The translations under genes were made by a program, and so were the position numbers. 58,006 nucleotides of DNA from Atkinsonella hypoxylon (Eukaryota > Ascomycota > Sordariomycetes > Hypocreales > Clavicipitaceae), in NCBI GenBank assembly GCA_000729835.1, contig JFHB01000195.1:1-58006 (forward strand), in the 5' to 3' direction. Below the pieces are notes generated by a model. It did no database searches. It had not been told where the DNA came from and saw nothing but the letters and a program-made list of their open reading frames with translations. Of the stretch, positions 57,108 through 58,006 are shown in pieces. How positions within the stretch are numbered: the stretch's first letter is position 1; each line of letters starts with the position of its first letter.

Positions 57108-57422
57108 TGTTAGAATTGTTATAACTCTATTGTGCAATTCCAGCACCTGTATAGGTAGATACAACTGCTAATTAGTTGCATCTGCACACTAGTCCCCACT
57201 TATATCGAGGTTGCCGATACCCCTTAATTCCCCCTTAACACAATACTATGCCTAAGGCATATAAGGCATCTAATGGGGTATATAATGTGGCCTCTTTTGC
57301 TAGTTAGATACAACTCCTAGATAACCGAATTTGAACCTCTTTGATGTGAATACTAGTGCACTAGTGAACTAGTTATAGGACCAACTCGAAGGAGTATAAA
57401 TTAGACCCTTGGTCTATCGACA
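57108..57422 (+). repeat. 3' LTR of E2
   Basis: 315 bp. It starts TGTTAGAATTG (mutated) and ends GGTCTATCGACA (preserved), mirroring the 5' LTR. Confidence 0.93.
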
Positions 57423-57617
57423 ACAATAAATTATTAATTTTAACGCAATCCTTAACAATCTAATAAGCTAGTTAACACTTAATTATAGCACTAGCTCTAT
57501 TTCTTTAATAACGCAATATTGTCTTATAGATCTACAATATTATATAGGCTTATATACAATCTAATACTAATCTAAATAGATTAATTATTATATAACTTTC
57601 TAACTAAATTAAACACC
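57423..57617 (+). pseudogene. pol: E1 reverse transcriptase, continuation after E2
   Basis: Starting with ACAATAAATTATTAATTTT, this matches E2 55630-55826 and continues the E1 gene cut at 51113. It ends at ACACC, where F begins at 57618. The rest of E1 should lie beyond the F copy. Confidence 0.9.
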
Positions 57618-57865
57618 TGTCACGGATTAATCAGGCCTTAATGCAATGCTTGACCACTGCACCAAACGGTCTAGTCACAACCTTAGTTAGAGGAAGTGAC
57701 GGTATCAAGCTCTATATAACATATTTAGCACGTAACAGATGCTGCAGCTATTAGCAAGTGTTAGCTGACCTAGCTAATAGAGGGACCTTTTAAGCTTAGC
57801 ATACAGTAGATCTAGCACTAAGCCTAGAATTGTTACTAGTAGGGAATTGCACTCCTATAGTCTCT
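57618..57865. repeat. Terminal repeat of element F, copy L2
   Basis: It starts TGTCACGGATTAATCAGGCC and matches 1-238. The left end is preserved (CCACTGCACCAAACGG) and the right end mutated, which suggests that 57618 is the true left end of an F element inserted in E1. A perfect RNA polymerase III A-box match (TGGTGCAGTGG, minus strand) lies at 57654-57664. Confidence 0.8.
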
Positions 57866-57965
57866 ACTATATACACACTAAGCCTGTAGCTAGCTCTGCA
57901 ACTAGACCTAGACCTGAAAAATTCCGCAGCCGTAGGAATCGAACACACAAGCAATTGCTACTATA
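57866..57965. other. Short segment between F repeats L2 and L3
   Basis: About 100 bases separate the two F repeats. It is not mutated by RIP (CCGCAGCCG and TCGAAC are kept) and contains the tRNA-like sequence listed next. If L2 and L3 are the LTRs of one element, this is its whole internal region. Confidence 0.6.
57915..57965 (-). tRNA. tRNA-like 3' half with B box and T-run, uncertain
   Basis: On the minus strand GTTCGATTC (57944-57936) is a perfect B-box/T-loop match. It is followed by CTACGGCTGCGG, which could be T-stem and acceptor strand, and by TTTTT (57921-57917), a polymerase III terminator. The opposite stem partly pairs (GTGTG with CCTAC, one mismatch). The 5' half would fall in repeat L3, partly outside the window. 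No anticodon can be assigned. It is a tRNA remnant or a tRNA-derived short element. Confidence 0.3.
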
Positions 57966-58006
57966 TGTTACAAATTAATTAGGCCTTAATGCAATGCTTA
58001 ACCACT
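57966..58006. repeat. Terminal repeat of element F, copy L3, cut by window end
   Basis: TGTTACAAATTAATTAGGCC is L2's start with C-to-T and G-to-A changes. It lies 348 bases after L2 in the same orientation. Its start is mutated, so this is the inner side of the repeat. Confidence 0.8.

Larger units (their letters stand above)
51114..57422 (+). mobile_element. Complete Ty1/copia element E2 nested in E1
   Basis: The element is 6309 bp, with 315-bp LTRs (51114-51428 and 57108-57422) and ACAAT duplications. It carries gag, protease, integrase, reverse transcriptase and RNase H in copia order on the plus strand. It inserted into a member of its own family in the same orientation. The frames are broken by RIP-type stops. 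Confidence 0.95.

Noticed and set aside
1..58006. CRISPR array, rRNA genes, biosynthetic cluster or LINE elements
   Set aside because: No regularly spaced repeats with unique spacers, no rRNA-like sequence and no non-LTR endonuclease motifs were seen; the repeats are LTRs.

Overview
This window looks like a piece of an AT-rich, repeat-packed compartment of a filamentous ascomycete genome. I see no intact cellular gene. Almost all of it is Ty3/gypsy and Ty1/copia LTR retrotransposons that carry the mark of repeat-induced point mutation (RIP). CpA and CpG are strongly depleted, TpA is in excess, and nearly every in-frame stop sits where the retrotransposon family has Gln, Trp or Arg. A short TTAGGG run also fits a fungus. 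Species and family names cannot be assigned from sequence alone, so I use letters for the families.

Layout, left to right. 1-240: right-hand terminal repeat of a small element F. 241-10189: complete gypsy element G (+), 243-bp LTRs, gag-pol plus a long post-pol region. 10190-14058 and 30024-~31467: gypsy element C (-), split by A1. 14059-30023: gypsy element A1 (-), 323-bp LTRs, chromodomain, target duplication CCTTC. 15099-22942: copia element B1 (-) inside A1, 692-bp LTRs, target duplication GTTAT. ~31468-34833: copia fragment H (-). 34834-42462: second A copy, A2 (+), forming with A1 a roughly 7-kb inverted repeat around a 4.8-kb spacer. 42463-43275: B2 (+), one LTR and about 107 bp of internal sequence. 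43276-46585: start and gag of gypsy-like element D (+). 46586-51113 and 57423-57617: copia element E1 (+), split by 51114-57422, a complete second copy E2 (+), target duplication ACAAT. 57618-58006: a second F copy whose short internal part holds a tRNA-like 3' half.

The nesting gives an order of events: B1 after A1 after C; E2 after E1 after D; D after B2 after A2. B1 is the least mutated complete element, with a 202-codon open RNase H segment. All coding regions are listed as pseudogenes because each carries many stops. Domain limits are approximate (tens of bases) because they were placed by reading stop-ridden frames. LTR ends and target duplications are exact where a partner copy exists.

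I found no undescribed defence or metabolic system. The strongest unexplained signals are: a consistent polarity of RIP, with the outer edge of each LTR spared and the inner edge mutated; long post-pol reading frames in G and A; a miniature F element with a tRNA-like core; and a 28-bp hairpin repeat next to a telomere-like motif in H.
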